Shown one piece after another: positions 7,445 through 14,589 of a DNA stretch of 14,589 bases. A program made the translations under genes and the position numbers. The DNA lies in assembly GCA_017407725.1 (NCBI GenBank), contig JAFQWB010000129.1, positions 1 to 14,589 of the forward strand, read 5' to 3'. Within the stretch, counting starts at the first letter, position 1; the number at the start of each line of letters is the position of its first letter. The notes beneath the pieces are model-generated. The model searched no databases. It worked only from the letters and a program-made list of their open reading frames with translations, and was not told where the DNA came from. Origin of the DNA: Clostridia bacterium (GTDB taxonomy: Bacteria; Bacillota_A; Clostridia; Oscillospirales; CAG-272).

Positions 7445-8240
7445 TTTCTTCCTCCTTGACACCGAGTGCCTCTGCAAGAAGCTCGGTAAAGTATACGGTA
7501 GGAATATCGCCGTTTGATTTTTCAAGGTTATATTTACAAAGAGGACACGCGGTAACTATCATATCGGCATCGAACGAGCTTGCGTTTTTCTTTACGCTCT
7601 CTGCCTTTTTGAGTGCGGCACTGCTGTCTTCGAGATAGGTATATCCTCCGCAGCATTCGTTTCTCATAGGATATATTACCGGCTCTGCGCCAAGCGCTCT
7701 TATCAGATCCTCCATTATTTTCGGATTCTCGGGATCATCCATTGCCATTACCTTTCCCGGTCTTAAAAGAAGGCATCCGTAATATGCCGCGATCTTCTTG
7801 CCCTTGAGCGGATTTGTAACGGCCTTTGCAACATTCTCAAAGCCTATTTTGTCTCTGAGCATTTCGAGATAATGAATAACCTCTGCCTCTCCGCTATAGT
7901 CGGTCTTGCCGTTTTTATCCTGAGCAAGATAGAGGTTAGCCTTGTCTCTGAATGCCGCATTGCTCTTTACTGCCTCGTTTGTCTGCTTGATAACGTTGTG
8001 GCAGGCAGAGCAAACCGTAACAAGAGGCATCGCGGTGTCTCTTGCTTCTCTGAGCGCTCTGATGCTTGAAAGCTTTGTTGCGACCTCGTTGTTTGCAGAA
8101 ACGAACACGCCGCCGCAGCACTGCCAATCCTCTATTTCGCAAAGAGTCGCGCCGAGCTTTTCGGCACACTTTCTTGCGTAGTTATCGAGATCCTTCGCCT
8201 TCGTGCGAAGAGTACATCCCGGGAAATATCCGAATTTCAT
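7437..8240 (-). CDS. hdrB: HdrB: CCG-domain (noncubane [4Fe-4S]) subunit
   Basis: A 267-residue protein with two complete CCG motifs. The first is C9, then C41-C42-GG, then C77/C80. The second is C156, then C196-C197-GG, then C232/C235. These bind the paired noncubane clusters that split disulfides in methanogen HdrB. All ligand cysteines are present, so catalysis or electron output from this subunit should be intact. In methanogen thiol:fumarate reductase the equivalent domain is fused to TfrB. Here it is a free subunit in an operon with a CCG-free frdB-like gene, so it may dock on FrdB, or act on a small disulfide or protein thiol. The start has AAAGGA upstream and lies 34 bp after fumC. 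It is the first gene of the redox module. Confidence 0.92.
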   Translation of the reverse strand: MKFGYFPGCTLRTKAKDLDNYARKCAEKLGATLCEIEDWQCCGGVFVSANNEVATKLSSIRALREARDTAMPLVTVCSACHNVIKQTNEAVKSNAAFRDKANLYLAQDKNGKTDYSGEAEVIHYLEMLRDKIGFENVAKAVTNPLKGKKIAAYYGCLLLRPGKVMAMDDPENPKIMEDLIRALGAEPVIYPMRNECCGGYTYLEDSSAALKKAESVKKNASSFDADMIVTACPLCKYNLEKSNGDIPTVYFTELLAEALGVKEEENA

Positions 8241-8274
8241 AGCTTAAAATCCTTTCTGAACTGTATTGCGACGC

Positions 8275-9651
8275 TCAGACCATCTCTTCGGGATGGAAGA
8301 CCTCATCAAATCTTTCTGCTGTTAAGAATCCGAGCGATACGCAGGCCTCCTTAAGAGATATTCCCTCTTTATAAGCCTTCTTTGCCGTCTTTGCGGCATT
8401 CTCATATCCGATATATGGATTGAGGGCTGTAACAAGCATAAGCGAATTGTGGAGGTTGTGATGCATCTTTTCCTTATTGGCGGTAATTCCAACAGCGCAG
8501 TTATCGTTGAAGGAAACTATCGCCTCTGCAAGAAGTCTTGCAGACTGAAGGAAGTTGTATGCCGCAACCGGCATGAATACGTTAAGCTCGAAGTTACCCT
8601 GCGATGCAGCCATACCAACCGCAACATCGTTACCCATTACCTGAACCGCAACCATCGTAACAGCCTCGCACTGAGTGGGATTTACCTTACCCGGCATAAT
8701 GGACGATCCGGGCTCGTTTTCGGGAATGAATATCTCTCCGAGTCCGTCTCTGGGTCCCGATGCAAGCCATCTTACGTCGTTTGCTATCTTCATCATATCT
8801 GCCGCAAGAGCCTTGATTGCTCCATGAGCAAATACTATCTCATCCTTTGACGTGAGTGCGTGGAACTTGTTTTCTGCGGTTACAAAGCTCTTGCCCGTAA
8901 GCTCACTCACCTTTTTTGCAACAAGAGTATCAAATCCCTTGGGAGCATTAAGTCCCGTTCCTACTGCAGTTCCGCCGAGCGCAAGCTCAAGAAGAGGCTT
9001 TACAGAAAGCTTAAGAAGCTCAACGTCTCTTTCAAGGCTTGATCTCCAGCCGCTTATCTCCTGGCTGAACTTAATGGGCGTAGCATCCTGAAGATGTGTA
9101 CGTCCCGACTTAACTATTCCCTCGTTTTCCTTCTCAAGTCTTACGAAGGTTGCTATAAGCTTTTCAATCGCAGGGATAAGCTTATCCTCAATTGCAATAA
9201 CCGCCGAAATGTGCATTGCGGTCGGGAAGGTATCGTTTGACGACTGGCTCATGTTTATATCATCGTTAGGATGAACCAGCTTCTTGTCTGCAAGCTGATT
9301 TGCTCTGTTTGCAATTACCTCGTTGGCATTCATATTGGACTGTGTGCCCGAGCCTGTCTGCCAAACTACAAGAGGAAAGTGAGAATTAAGCTCTCCCGAT
9401 ATCACCTCGTCACACGCCTTTACTATATACGAGAGCTTTTCATCTGTCATTTTTTCATTCTTGAGACTGTTATTTGCCATTGCCGCAGCCTTCTTGAGTA
9501 TACCGAATGCGTGCGTGATCTCTCTCGGCATTGTCTCGACGTTTACTCCAATCTTAAAGTTCTCAGAGCTTCTCTGGGTCTGTGCCGCCCAGAGTCTGTC
9601 TGCAGGAACCTTTACCTCGCCCATCGAATCGTGTTCTACACGGTAATCCAT
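8275..9651 (-). CDS. fumC: Class II fumarase (fumarate hydratase)
   Basis: A 458-residue, full-length, oxygen-stable class II fumarase that interconverts malate and fumarate. The superfamily signature GSSIMPGKVN lies at 315-324, with S317 as the catalytic serine. The substrate loop TGSGTQSNMN is at 99-108, and GRTHLQDATP (183-192) carries the catalytic-region H186. The C-terminal segment SLMLVTALNPYIGY (403-416) follows E. coli FumC closely. Aspartase has the same signature, but the overall match, especially after residue 330, is to fumarase. Its place between malate dehydrogenase and the fumarate reductase module fits the reaction. The start has AGGA upstream and is 24 bp after mdh. In this operon it probably runs from malate to fumarate. 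Clostridia often use class I iron-sulfur fumarases, so the class II type is worth noting. Confidence 0.95.
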   Translation of the reverse strand: MDYRVEHDSMGEVKVPADRLWAAQTQRSSENFKIGVNVETMPREITHAFGILKKAAAMANNSLKNEKMTDEKLSYIVKACDEVISGELNSHFPLVVWQTGSGTQSNMNANEVIANRANQLADKKLVHPNDDINMSQSSNDTFPTAMHISAVIAIEDKLIPAIEKLIATFVRLEKENEGIVKSGRTHLQDATPIKFSQEISGWRSSLERDVELLKLSVKPLLELALGGTAVGTGLNAPKGFDTLVAKKVSELTGKSFVTAENKFHALTSKDEIVFAHGAIKALAADMMKIANDVRWLASGPRDGLGEIFIPENEPGSSIMPGKVNPTQCEAVTMVAVQVMGNDVAVGMAASQGNFELNVFMPVAAYNFLQSARLLAEAIVSFNDNCAVGITANKEKMHHNLHNSLMLVTALNPYIGYENAAKTAKKAYKEGISLKEACVSLGFLTAERFDEVFHPEEMV

Positions 9652-9675
9652 TTTTAGCTTTCCTCCGTTATACGT

Positions 9676-10620
9676 TTATATTTCGAGATTTCTTATTACT
9701 TCCTTGAGGGTTGCCGCACTGTAACGAAGCTTTTCAACCTCGTTTTCTGTAAGAGTCAAGTTCACCTTTCCTCTTACGCCGCGTGCTCCCACAACGTTAA
9801 GTGTGCTGAGGCACACGTCCTCTATTCCGTATTCTCCGTGCATCATTGTGGATACGGTCATAGTTGTATCGATTCCTGTAAGAAGGCACTTGCATATGTA
9901 GCACACCGATACCGAAACGGCATAGAAGGTCGCGCCCTTACGCTGAATTACGACACCGCCCGATTTTCTTACGTACTGCTCTATATCGTCATAGTCGATC
10001 TCGGGAAGTACTATATCCGAATTGGTTATAAGCTTTCCGCAGTCGCGGATCGGAACGTTCGAAATGTTTGCAACAGACCACGGAACAAATGACGTATCTC
10101 CGTGCTCTCCGAACACGTATGCGTGAACGTTCGACTGATTGATCTTATAAAACTCAGAAAGTCTTGAACGAAGACGTGAAGTATCAAGAATGGTTCCTGA
10201 GCCTATTATACGGTTTTCGGGAAGACCCGAAACCTTATGGAAGGTATATGTAAGTATGTCGACAGGATTACTTACCACGATATAAGTTGCATCGGGTGCA
10301 TACCTTGTTATTTCGGGAATTATAAGCTTGGTTATATCGATATTCGTCTGAGCAAGCTCAAGTCTTGACTGACCGGGCTTTCTTGCAACGCCCGACGTAA
10401 TTATTACGATACTTGAATCCTTGGCATCACGGTAATCTCCCGCATAAACCGAGCAAGCTCCTATAAAAGGTGTTCCCTGGCGTATGTCAAGTGCCTCTCC
10501 GAGCGCCTTTTCGTAATTGATATCAATCATTACGATTTCAGAGGCAAGTCCCGTTACTGCGAGTGTGTATGCAAGGGTAGATCCAACGCTTCCTGTTCCT
10601 ATAATTGTGATCTTGTTCAT
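9676..10620 (-). CDS. mdh: NAD-dependent malate dehydrogenase on an L-lactate dehydrogenase scaffold
   Basis: A 314-residue LDH/MDH-superfamily enzyme, predicted to reduce oxaloacetate to malate with NADH. It has GTGSVG (8-13) for NAD, D33 at the end of the second strand for NADH preference, active-site loop ARKPGQSR (79-86), catalytic D146, R149 and H173 (GEHGD). General motifs (GTILDTSR, VHAYVFGEHGD, KGATFY) are of lactate dehydrogenase type. However, the specificity residue, Gln102 in LDH, is Arg (R80), which selects oxaloacetate. Residues equivalent to the fructose-1,6-bisphosphate site of bacterial LDH (R151, H166) are also present. T231, at the LDH Thr246 position, is of LDH type. An automated call of L-lactate dehydrogenase is therefore likely but probably wrong. 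It is the first gene of the operon; AGGAAGGTGG precedes the ATG. Confidence 0.85.
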   Translation of the reverse strand: MNKITIIGTGSVGSTLAYTLAVTGLASEIVMIDINYEKALGEALDIRQGTPFIGACSVYAGDYRDAKDSSIVIITSGVARKPGQSRLELAQTNIDITKLIIPEITRYAPDATYIVVSNPVDILTYTFHKVSGLPENRIIGSGTILDTSRLRSRLSEFYKINQSNVHAYVFGEHGDTSFVPWSVANISNVPIRDCGKLITNSDIVLPEIDYDDIEQYVRKSGGVVIQRKGATFYAVSVSVCYICKCLLTGIDTTMTVSTMMHGEYGIEDVCLSTLNVVGARGVRGKVNLTLTENEVEKLRYSAATLKEVIRNLEI

Positions 10621-10683
10621 ATATCCACCTTCCTGAACAATTAATTATTTTTTCACTGTTTAAGCTTGTAATTAGCCATTTAT

Positions 10684-10712
10684 ATGTTATCATATTTTTC
10701 TTCTTAAAGCAA
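10684..10712 (-). promoter_or_regulatory. Candidate promoter of the mdh-to-frdA operon
   Basis: On the minus strand TTGCTT (10712-10707) and TAACAT (10689-10684) are separated by 17 bp, about 60 nt upstream of the mdh start. Match to sigma-A consensus is moderate (3/6 and 4/6). A very AT-rich stretch with a tandem ATTTATAT unit lies just upstream (about 10719-10742) and could serve as an UP element. An imperfect inverted repeat, ATATG-4-CATAT (10682-10695), overlaps the -10 region and could be an operator. No known operator consensus was recognised. Confidence 0.4.
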
Positions 10713-10820
10713 GTATCTTTATTTATATATTTATATATAACAAACGATATGCTATTTATCTATTTCGCCAAAATTCTTTCCTGCAATATCATCTTTACGC
10801 AAATTTATCCAAAAACAACC

Positions 10821-10865
10821 AAAAAAAAGAAAAAAATGACCGAGACTTTTAAGCCTCGGTCATTT
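10821..10865 (-). terminator. Intrinsic terminator of pckG
   Basis: On the minus strand, 18 bp after the pckG stop, GACCGAGGC pairs with GTCTCGGTC (one G-T pair) around a 6-nt loop. A-T pairs extend the stem at its base. A run of T's follows, then a second T-rich run. Some T's also lie on the plus-strand side, so weak two-way action is possible, although no plus-strand gene is present. Confidence 0.92.
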
Positions 10866-10882
10866 TGCGTTTTATCTGAAAA

Positions 10883-12658
10883 TCAAAGAGAAGCCTTGAG
10901 GTTCTCAAGCTGAGCGCGGAGCTCTGCGGGAAGCTTGTCGCCAAACTTCTTGTAGTGCTCTTCGATCTCTGCTGCTTCCTTTGCCCATACATCCTTGTCA
11001 ACAACAAGGATGGACTTAAGTGTTTCAAGATCCATATCAAGATCTGTGAGGTCGATGTCCTCAGGCATCGGAACGTATCCGATAGCTGTCTCTGTAGCGT
11101 CTGCCTTGCCTTCGCATCTGTCGATGATCCAGTTAAGAACACGCATATTGTCACCGAATCCGGGCCAGAGGAAGTTGCCTTCGTCATCTGTACGGAACCA
11201 GTTAACGTTGAAGATCTTAGGAGCCTTGTCGCCAAGCTTTTCGCCCATTTCGAGCCAGTGACGGAAGTAATCACCCATGTGATATCCGCAGAAAGGAAGC
11301 ATAGCCATAGGATCGCGGCGAACTACGCCAACTGCACCTGCAGCTGCTGCTGTTGTCTCGGAAGCCATTGCGGAGCCGATGAATACACCGTTGACCCAGT
11401 CCTTGGACTGATATACAAGGGGAGCGCACTTTGCTCTTCTTCCGCCGAAGATGATAGCAGAGATCGGTACGCCTGCGCCCTTATCAAACTCCTCGGAAAT
11501 GCAGGGGCAGTTTGCAGCGGGAGCTGTGAAACGGCTGTTGGGGTGAGCTGCACATGTGCTCTTGTCGCCCTTAACGAACTTAGAGGGATCCCAGGGATTG
11601 CCCTTCCAGTCGTTGGCGTTCTCGGGAAGATCCTTGTTAAGTCCCTCCCACCAAACTGTGTTATCATCGAGCTTGTGGCATACGTTTGTGAATATTGTGT
11701 TCTTCTTTGTGCTCTCAAGAGCATTGAAGTTGGAGTGTGCGTTTGTTCCGGGAGCAACGCCGAAGAAGCCGTTCTCGGGGTTGATAGCGTAAAGTCTTCC
11801 GTCCTCACCTATTCTCATCCAAGCAATATCATCGCCTACAGTCCAGATCTTATATCCCTTTTTACGGAGATACTCGGGGGGAATGAGCATTGCAAGGTTG
11901 GTCTTTCCGCAAGCAGAGGGGAAAGCAGCCGCAACGTACTTAACCTCTCCCTGAGGATTCTCAAGACCGAGAATAAGCATATGCTCAGCCATCCAGCCTT
12001 CCTTCCAGCCCTGGTAGGAAGCGATACGGAGAGCGAAGCACTTCTTTCCGAGAAGTACGTTTCCGCCGTATGCGGAGTTTACGGAAATAATTGTGTTGTC
12101 CTCGGGGAAATGGCAGATGTATCTGTTCTCGGGATCAACGTCGCACTTTGCGTGAAGTCCGCGTACCCAGTCGTTGGAATCGCCAAGCACCTCAAGTACC
12201 TTAGCGCCAACACGTGTCATGATTGCCATGTTAAGAACTACGTAGATAGAATCTGTGATCTCAACGCCTATCTTTGCAAGGGGAGATCCTATGGGGCCCA
12301 TGGAATAAGGAATAACGTACATTGTACGGCCCTTGTAGCTTCCGCGAGCTATATCATAAAGCTTCTTGTACATTTCTGCAGGTGCACACCAGTTGTTTGT
12401 GGGGCCTGCTGTCTCTCTTTCGCTTGTACAAATGAATGTACGGTCCTCAACTCTTGCAACGTCGTTGGGCTTTGTGCGGTGGAGGTAGCATCCGGGAAGC
12501 TTTTCTTCGTTAAGCTTAATCATTTCTCCTGTGGATACAGACTCTGCGCGAAGTGCTTCAAGCTGCTCTTCGCTTCCGTCGATCCATACTACGTTATCAG
12601 GAGTGAGAAGGGCTTTCATTTCTTCAAGCCAGTTAAGTACGGTCTTGTTAGCTGTCAT
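10883..12658 (-). CDS. pckG: Phosphoenolpyruvate carboxykinase (GTP)
   Basis: A 591-residue GTP-type PEP carboxykinase, close to the usual length of about 600. It interconverts PEP + CO2 + GDP and oxaloacetate + GTP. Visible active-site elements are VARVEDRT (R69, substrate binding), NSAYGGN (194-200), GKK (204-206, lysines near the metal), AEHM (H226), the P-loop FPSACGKTN (246-254; C250 is the hyper-reactive cysteine of GTP enzymes) and GDD (275-277). In succinate-forming anaerobes the enzyme runs toward oxaloacetate, saving a nucleotide triphosphate; that direction is inferred here from the downstream mdh-fumC-frd operon. Gluconeogenesis is the other possible role. Many Firmicutes carry the unrelated ATP type instead. 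The start has AAGGAG 9 nt upstream. It has its own promoter and terminator. Confidence 0.96.
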   Translation of the reverse strand: MTANKTVLNWLEEMKALLTPDNVVWIDGSEEQLEALRAESVSTGEMIKLNEEKLPGCYLHRTKPNDVARVEDRTFICTSERETAGPTNNWCAPAEMYKKLYDIARGSYKGRTMYVIPYSMGPIGSPLAKIGVEITDSIYVVLNMAIMTRVGAKVLEVLGDSNDWVRGLHAKCDVDPENRYICHFPEDNTIISVNSAYGGNVLLGKKCFALRIASYQGWKEGWMAEHMLILGLENPQGEVKYVAAAFPSACGKTNLAMLIPPEYLRKKGYKIWTVGDDIAWMRIGEDGRLYAINPENGFFGVAPGTNAHSNFNALESTKKNTIFTNVCHKLDDNTVWWEGLNKDLPENANDWKGNPWDPSKFVKGDKSTCAAHPNSRFTAPAANCPCISEEFDKGAGVPISAIIFGGRRAKCAPLVYQSKDWVNGVFIGSAMASETTAAAAGAVGVVRRDPMAMLPFCGYHMGDYFRHWLEMGEKLGDKAPKIFNVNWFRTDDEGNFLWPGFGDNMRVLNWIIDRCEGKADATETAIGYVPMPEDIDLTDLDMDLETLKSILVVDKDVWAKEAAEIEEHYKKFGDKLPAELRAQLENLKASL

Positions 12659-12710
12659 AGCATTTTCTCCTTAAATTTTATATGAATTTTTATTATTTTT
12701 CAGGTCAAAA

Positions 12711-12760
12711 AGGTCGGAATAAGCACATTTTCGGCTCTTTTCCCAACTTGTGTCCAACCT
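12711..12760 (-). promoter_or_regulatory. Possible leader hairpin/attenuator in the pckG 5' UTR
   Basis: Minus-strand AGGTTGGA (12760-12753) can pair with TCCGACCT (12718-12711, one G-U pair). Next to it CACA pairs with TGTG, leaving a 5-nt bulge and a loop of about 21 nt. Five T's overlap and follow the second arm (12711-12707), as in a weak intrinsic terminator. GGTT occurs twice before, and GACC twice within and after, so alternative pairings exist. Transcription switching is a hypothesis from pairing read by eye. Confidence 0.35.
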
Positions 12761-12778
12761 AACCCAGTTTACATTTCT

Positions 12779-12807
12779 ATTATATCACACTTATTTCGAT
12801 TTGTAAA
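12779..12807 (-). promoter_or_regulatory. Sigma-A promoter of pckG
   Basis: On the minus strand TTTACA (12807-12802) and a perfect TATAAT (12784-12779) are separated by 17 bp. Expected transcription start is near 12772, leaving a leader of about 115 nt before the pckG ATG. This is the best promoter in the window. Confidence 0.85.
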
Positions 12808-12858
12808 GTACAATTTTGATTTATCTGATATATTTTTTCATCCATTGCTTCTCATTAC

Positions 12859-12890
12859 AAAAAAGCGCCCAACCTGCATCGGTTGGGCGC
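12859..12890 (-). terminator. Intrinsic terminator of glnN
   Basis: A perfect 10-bp stem, GCGCCCAACC / GGTTGGGCGC (12890-12881 and 12874-12865), has a 6-nt loop and is followed on the minus strand by six T's. It begins 12 bp after the glnN stop and separates glnN from pckG. Confidence 0.95.
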
Positions 12891-12902
12891 AAATAAATAT
12901 TT

Positions 12903-14589
12903 TTATCTTACTCCGAAAAGAAGCTCTCCGTAGGTGGGAATGGGCCAGCATTCCTTTGCTGTCACGTTCTCTGCCCCGTCTGCGGCAAGTCTGATCTTTT
13001 CCATCGAGGTAACAACTCTGTCCTTATATTCAAGGGCAAGAGCCTCAAGAGGCATCTTCGAGCCTGCGAGAGAAGCAAGAGTTTCCTTGAGTATATCGCA
13101 TTCCCTATCCATAAAGCAGATGGCATCGGAAAGCTTTGTGAGGGTTTTTTCCTCATAGTCGCAAGGAAGCGATGCTATAACGCTTCTCTTGGCGATAACC
13201 TCTTTTGAAAGCTTTGTGCAGTAGAAAACGAGCGCGGGAAGTATCTCCTTGCGAACCATATCAACAAGAGTGTGACCCTCGATCGCAATTACCTTACAGT
13301 AGTTTTCAAGCATTATATCGCATCTTGATCTGAGCTCGGTTTCCGTGAAAACTCCGTGGCTTTCAAAGAGCTTTACGTTCTTCTCATCGGCAAGGTGAGG
13401 AATGCACTCGGGAGTGGTTCTGTAGTTGAGAAGTCCTCTCTCCTCGGTTGCCTCCTTTACCCACGCCTCATCGTATCCGTTTCCGTTGAAGATGATGCGT
13501 CTGTGAGTTCTTATAACCGACTTGATAAGCTCGTGAAGATCGCGTCTGAAATCCCCGCTGTTTTCAAGGATATCCGCATATCTTCTGAGAGTTGATGCAA
13601 CCGCGGTATTGATAACCGTATTGGGGTCTGCTATGCTGTTTGATGAGCCGAGCATTCTGAACTCGAACTTATTACCCGTAAAGGCGAAGGGCGAGGTTCT
13701 GTTTCTGTCGGTCGTATCCTTGGGGAGCTTTGGAAGAACGTGAACTCCGAGACGGAGCTGAGTCTTCTCTGCCGCAGAATAAGCAGTATCGTTCTCAATA
13801 GCATCAAGAACTGCGGTAAGCTCATCTCCGAGGAATATCGAAACAACCGCGGGAGGAGCTTCTCCCGAGCCAAGTCTGTGATCGTTTCCGGGGGTTGCTA
13901 CCGAAATTCTGAGAAGATCCTGATAATCGTCAACAGCCTCTATTTCAGCGCAGAGGAAAAGAAGGAACTGCGCATTCTTATAGGGTGTTTCACCCGGTGT
14001 AAGAAGGTTGACGCCGGTATTTGTGGAAATCGACCAGTTGTTGTGCTTACCCGATCCGTTAACACCTGCGAAGGGCTTTTCGTGAAGCAGGCAGACAAGT
14101 CCGTGCTTCTTTGCAACCTTCTGCATTACCTCCATGGTAAGCTGATTCTGGTCTGTTGCAATATTTGTGGTTGTGAAAACGGGAGCAAGCTCGTGCTGTG
14201 CGGGAGCCGCCTCGTTATGCTCTGTCTTGGCATATACTCCGAGCTTCCAGAGCTCTTCGTTAAGCTCCTTCATAAACTCGGCAATTCTTGGCTTGATAGC
14301 GCCGAAATAGTGATCCTCAAGCTCCTGTCCCTTGGGAGGTCTTGCACCGATAAGAGTACGTCCCGTATAAACAAGGTCCTCGCGCTTATCGTACATTTCT
14401 CTGTCAACAAGGAAGTACTCCTGCTCTGCTCCGACAGTTGTCTTTACAGCCTTGACGTCATCGTTTCCGAAGAGTCTGAGAACTCTGATAGCTTCCTTAT
14501 TGATAGCCTCCATCGATCTTAAAAGAGGAGTCTTTTTGTCAAGCGCCTCTCCCCCGAAGGAGCAGAATGCGGTGGGAATGCAGAGTGTA
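12903..14589 (-). CDS. glnN: Glutamine synthetase type III, 5' end outside window
   Basis: The C-terminal 561 residues or so of a class III glutamine synthetase (full length about 700), which makes glutamine from glutamate, ammonia and ATP. The frame stays open to the right edge. The stretch before the first in-window Met (14513) reads [14 protein letters not shown], a GSIII hallmark, so that Met is internal. Other motifs, counted from it: GAEQEYF (28-34), which holds metal ligands; [10 protein letters not shown] (152-161), the ATP/glutamate site; and [11 protein letters not shown] shortly after. GSIII is typical of Bacteroidetes, cyanobacteria and rumen/gut Clostridia such as Ruminococcus. 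It has its own terminator and probably no functional link to the succinate genes, apart from central nitrogen and carbon balance. Its promoter and any nitrogen-responsive elements lie outside. Confidence 0.95.
   Translation of the reverse strand, partial: TLCIPTAFCSFGGEALDKKTPLLRSMEAINKEAIRVLRLFGNDDVKAVKTTVGAEQEYFLVDREMYDKREDLVYTGRTLIGARPPKGQELEDHYFGAIKPRIAEFMKELNEELWKLGVYAKTEHNEAAPAQHELAPVFTTTNIATDQNQLTMEVMQKVAKKHGLVCLLHEKPFAGVNGSGKHNNWSISTNTGVNLLTPGETPYKNAQFLLFLCAEIEAVDDYQDLLRISVATPGNDHRLGSGEAPPAVVSIFLGDELTAVLDAIENDTAYSAAEKTQLRLGVHVLPKLPKDTTDRNRTSPFAFTGNKFEFRMLGSSNSIADPNTVINTAVASTLRRYADILENSGDFRRDLHELIKSVIRTHRRIIFNGNGYDEAWVKEATEERGLLNYRTTPECIPHLADEKNVKLFESHGVFTETELRSRCDIMLENYCKVIAIEGHTLVDMVRKEILPALVFYCTKLSKEVIAKRSVIASLPCDYEEKTLTKLSDAICFMDRECDILKETLASLAGSKMPLEALALEYKDRVVTSMEKIRLAADGAENVTAKECWPIPTYGELLFGVR

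Larger units (their letters stand above)
10621..10882 (-). other. Intergenic region between pckG and mdh
   Basis: These 262 bp hold the pckG terminator at the right end, a long T-rich tract (minus strand), AT-rich sequence with a short tandem repeat, the candidate mdh promoter, and the mdh ribosome binding site. No open frame with a plausible start signal and no RNA gene was seen. Confidence 0.7.

Noticed and set aside
7445..7525. Longer hdrC start at 7525
   Set aside because: The extra 27 residues come from the end of hdrB in another frame. The ATG at 7444 has AAGGAGG and a stop/start overlap.
9676..10620. Annotation as L-lactate dehydrogenase
   Set aside because: The overall scaffold is LDH-like, but the specificity residue is Arg (R80) rather than Gln, and the operon partners are fumarase and fumarate reductase. 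It stays possible until assayed.
10719..10742. AT-rich tandem as a CRISPR or mobile-element repeat
   Set aside because: Only about two 8-bp units of low-complexity sequence; no spacers, terminal repeats or transposase nearby.
10721..10760. Rex-type redox operator in the mdh upstream region
   Set aside because: A TTGTTA half-site occurs on the minus strand near 10741, but the matching TAACAA half at the right distance is missing.
10955..12685. Plus-strand open frame of 576 codons opposite pckG
   Set aside because: It is the complement of a strongly biased real gene with P-loop and other active-site motifs. The plus-strand product shows no family resemblance and has no ribosome binding site.

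Overview
The window reads as a chromosomal piece of an anaerobic, succinate-forming Gram-positive bacterium, most likely of the class Clostridia (Ruminococcus-like). The reasons are moderate GC, strong AGGAGG-type ribosome binding sites, a class III glutamine synthetase, clostridial-type Flx/Hdr redox proteins, and no quinone-linked membrane components. The taxonomic assignment is inference. All thirteen genes lie on the minus strand, so transcription runs from high to low coordinates. There are no RNA genes, mobile elements or CRISPR arrays.

Layout in transcription order: (1) glnN, glutamine synthetase III, enters from the right edge without its start and ends in a clear intrinsic terminator. 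(2) pckG, GTP-dependent PEP carboxykinase, is its own transcription unit, with a near-consensus sigma-A promoter, a leader of about 115 nt with a possible attenuator-like hairpin, and a strong terminator. (3) A tightly packed run of eleven genes follows: mdh - fumC - hdrB - hdrC - hdrA - flxD(mvhD) - flxC - flxB - flxA - frdB-like - frdA-like. Gaps are 34 bp or less and five junctions overlap or nearly overlap. The last gene is cut by the left edge.

Together the genes encode the whole reductive branch to succinate: PEP + CO2 to oxaloacetate (pckG), to malate (mdh), to fumarate (fumC), to succinate (frdAB). Inserted in the operon is a complete NADH dehydrogenase/heterodisulfide reductase module (FlxABCD-HdrABC), a type known or proposed to do flavin-based electron bifurcation. 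The best hypothesis is a soluble NADH-dependent fumarate reductase in which Flx-Hdr takes NADH electrons, sends half to fumarate through the FrdAB-like pair, and uses that drop to reduce ferredoxin. The parts resemble methanogen thiol:fumarate reductase (TfrAB), but with the HdrB half as a separate protein.

Two residue-level readings support this. The malate dehydrogenase is built on an L-lactate dehydrogenase scaffold but carries Arg instead of Gln at the specificity position. The flavoprotein has Asn where membrane fumarate reductases have the His that binds FAD covalently. The bifurcation role, the partner assignment and the possible attenuator are inferences that need biochemistry or wider comparison.
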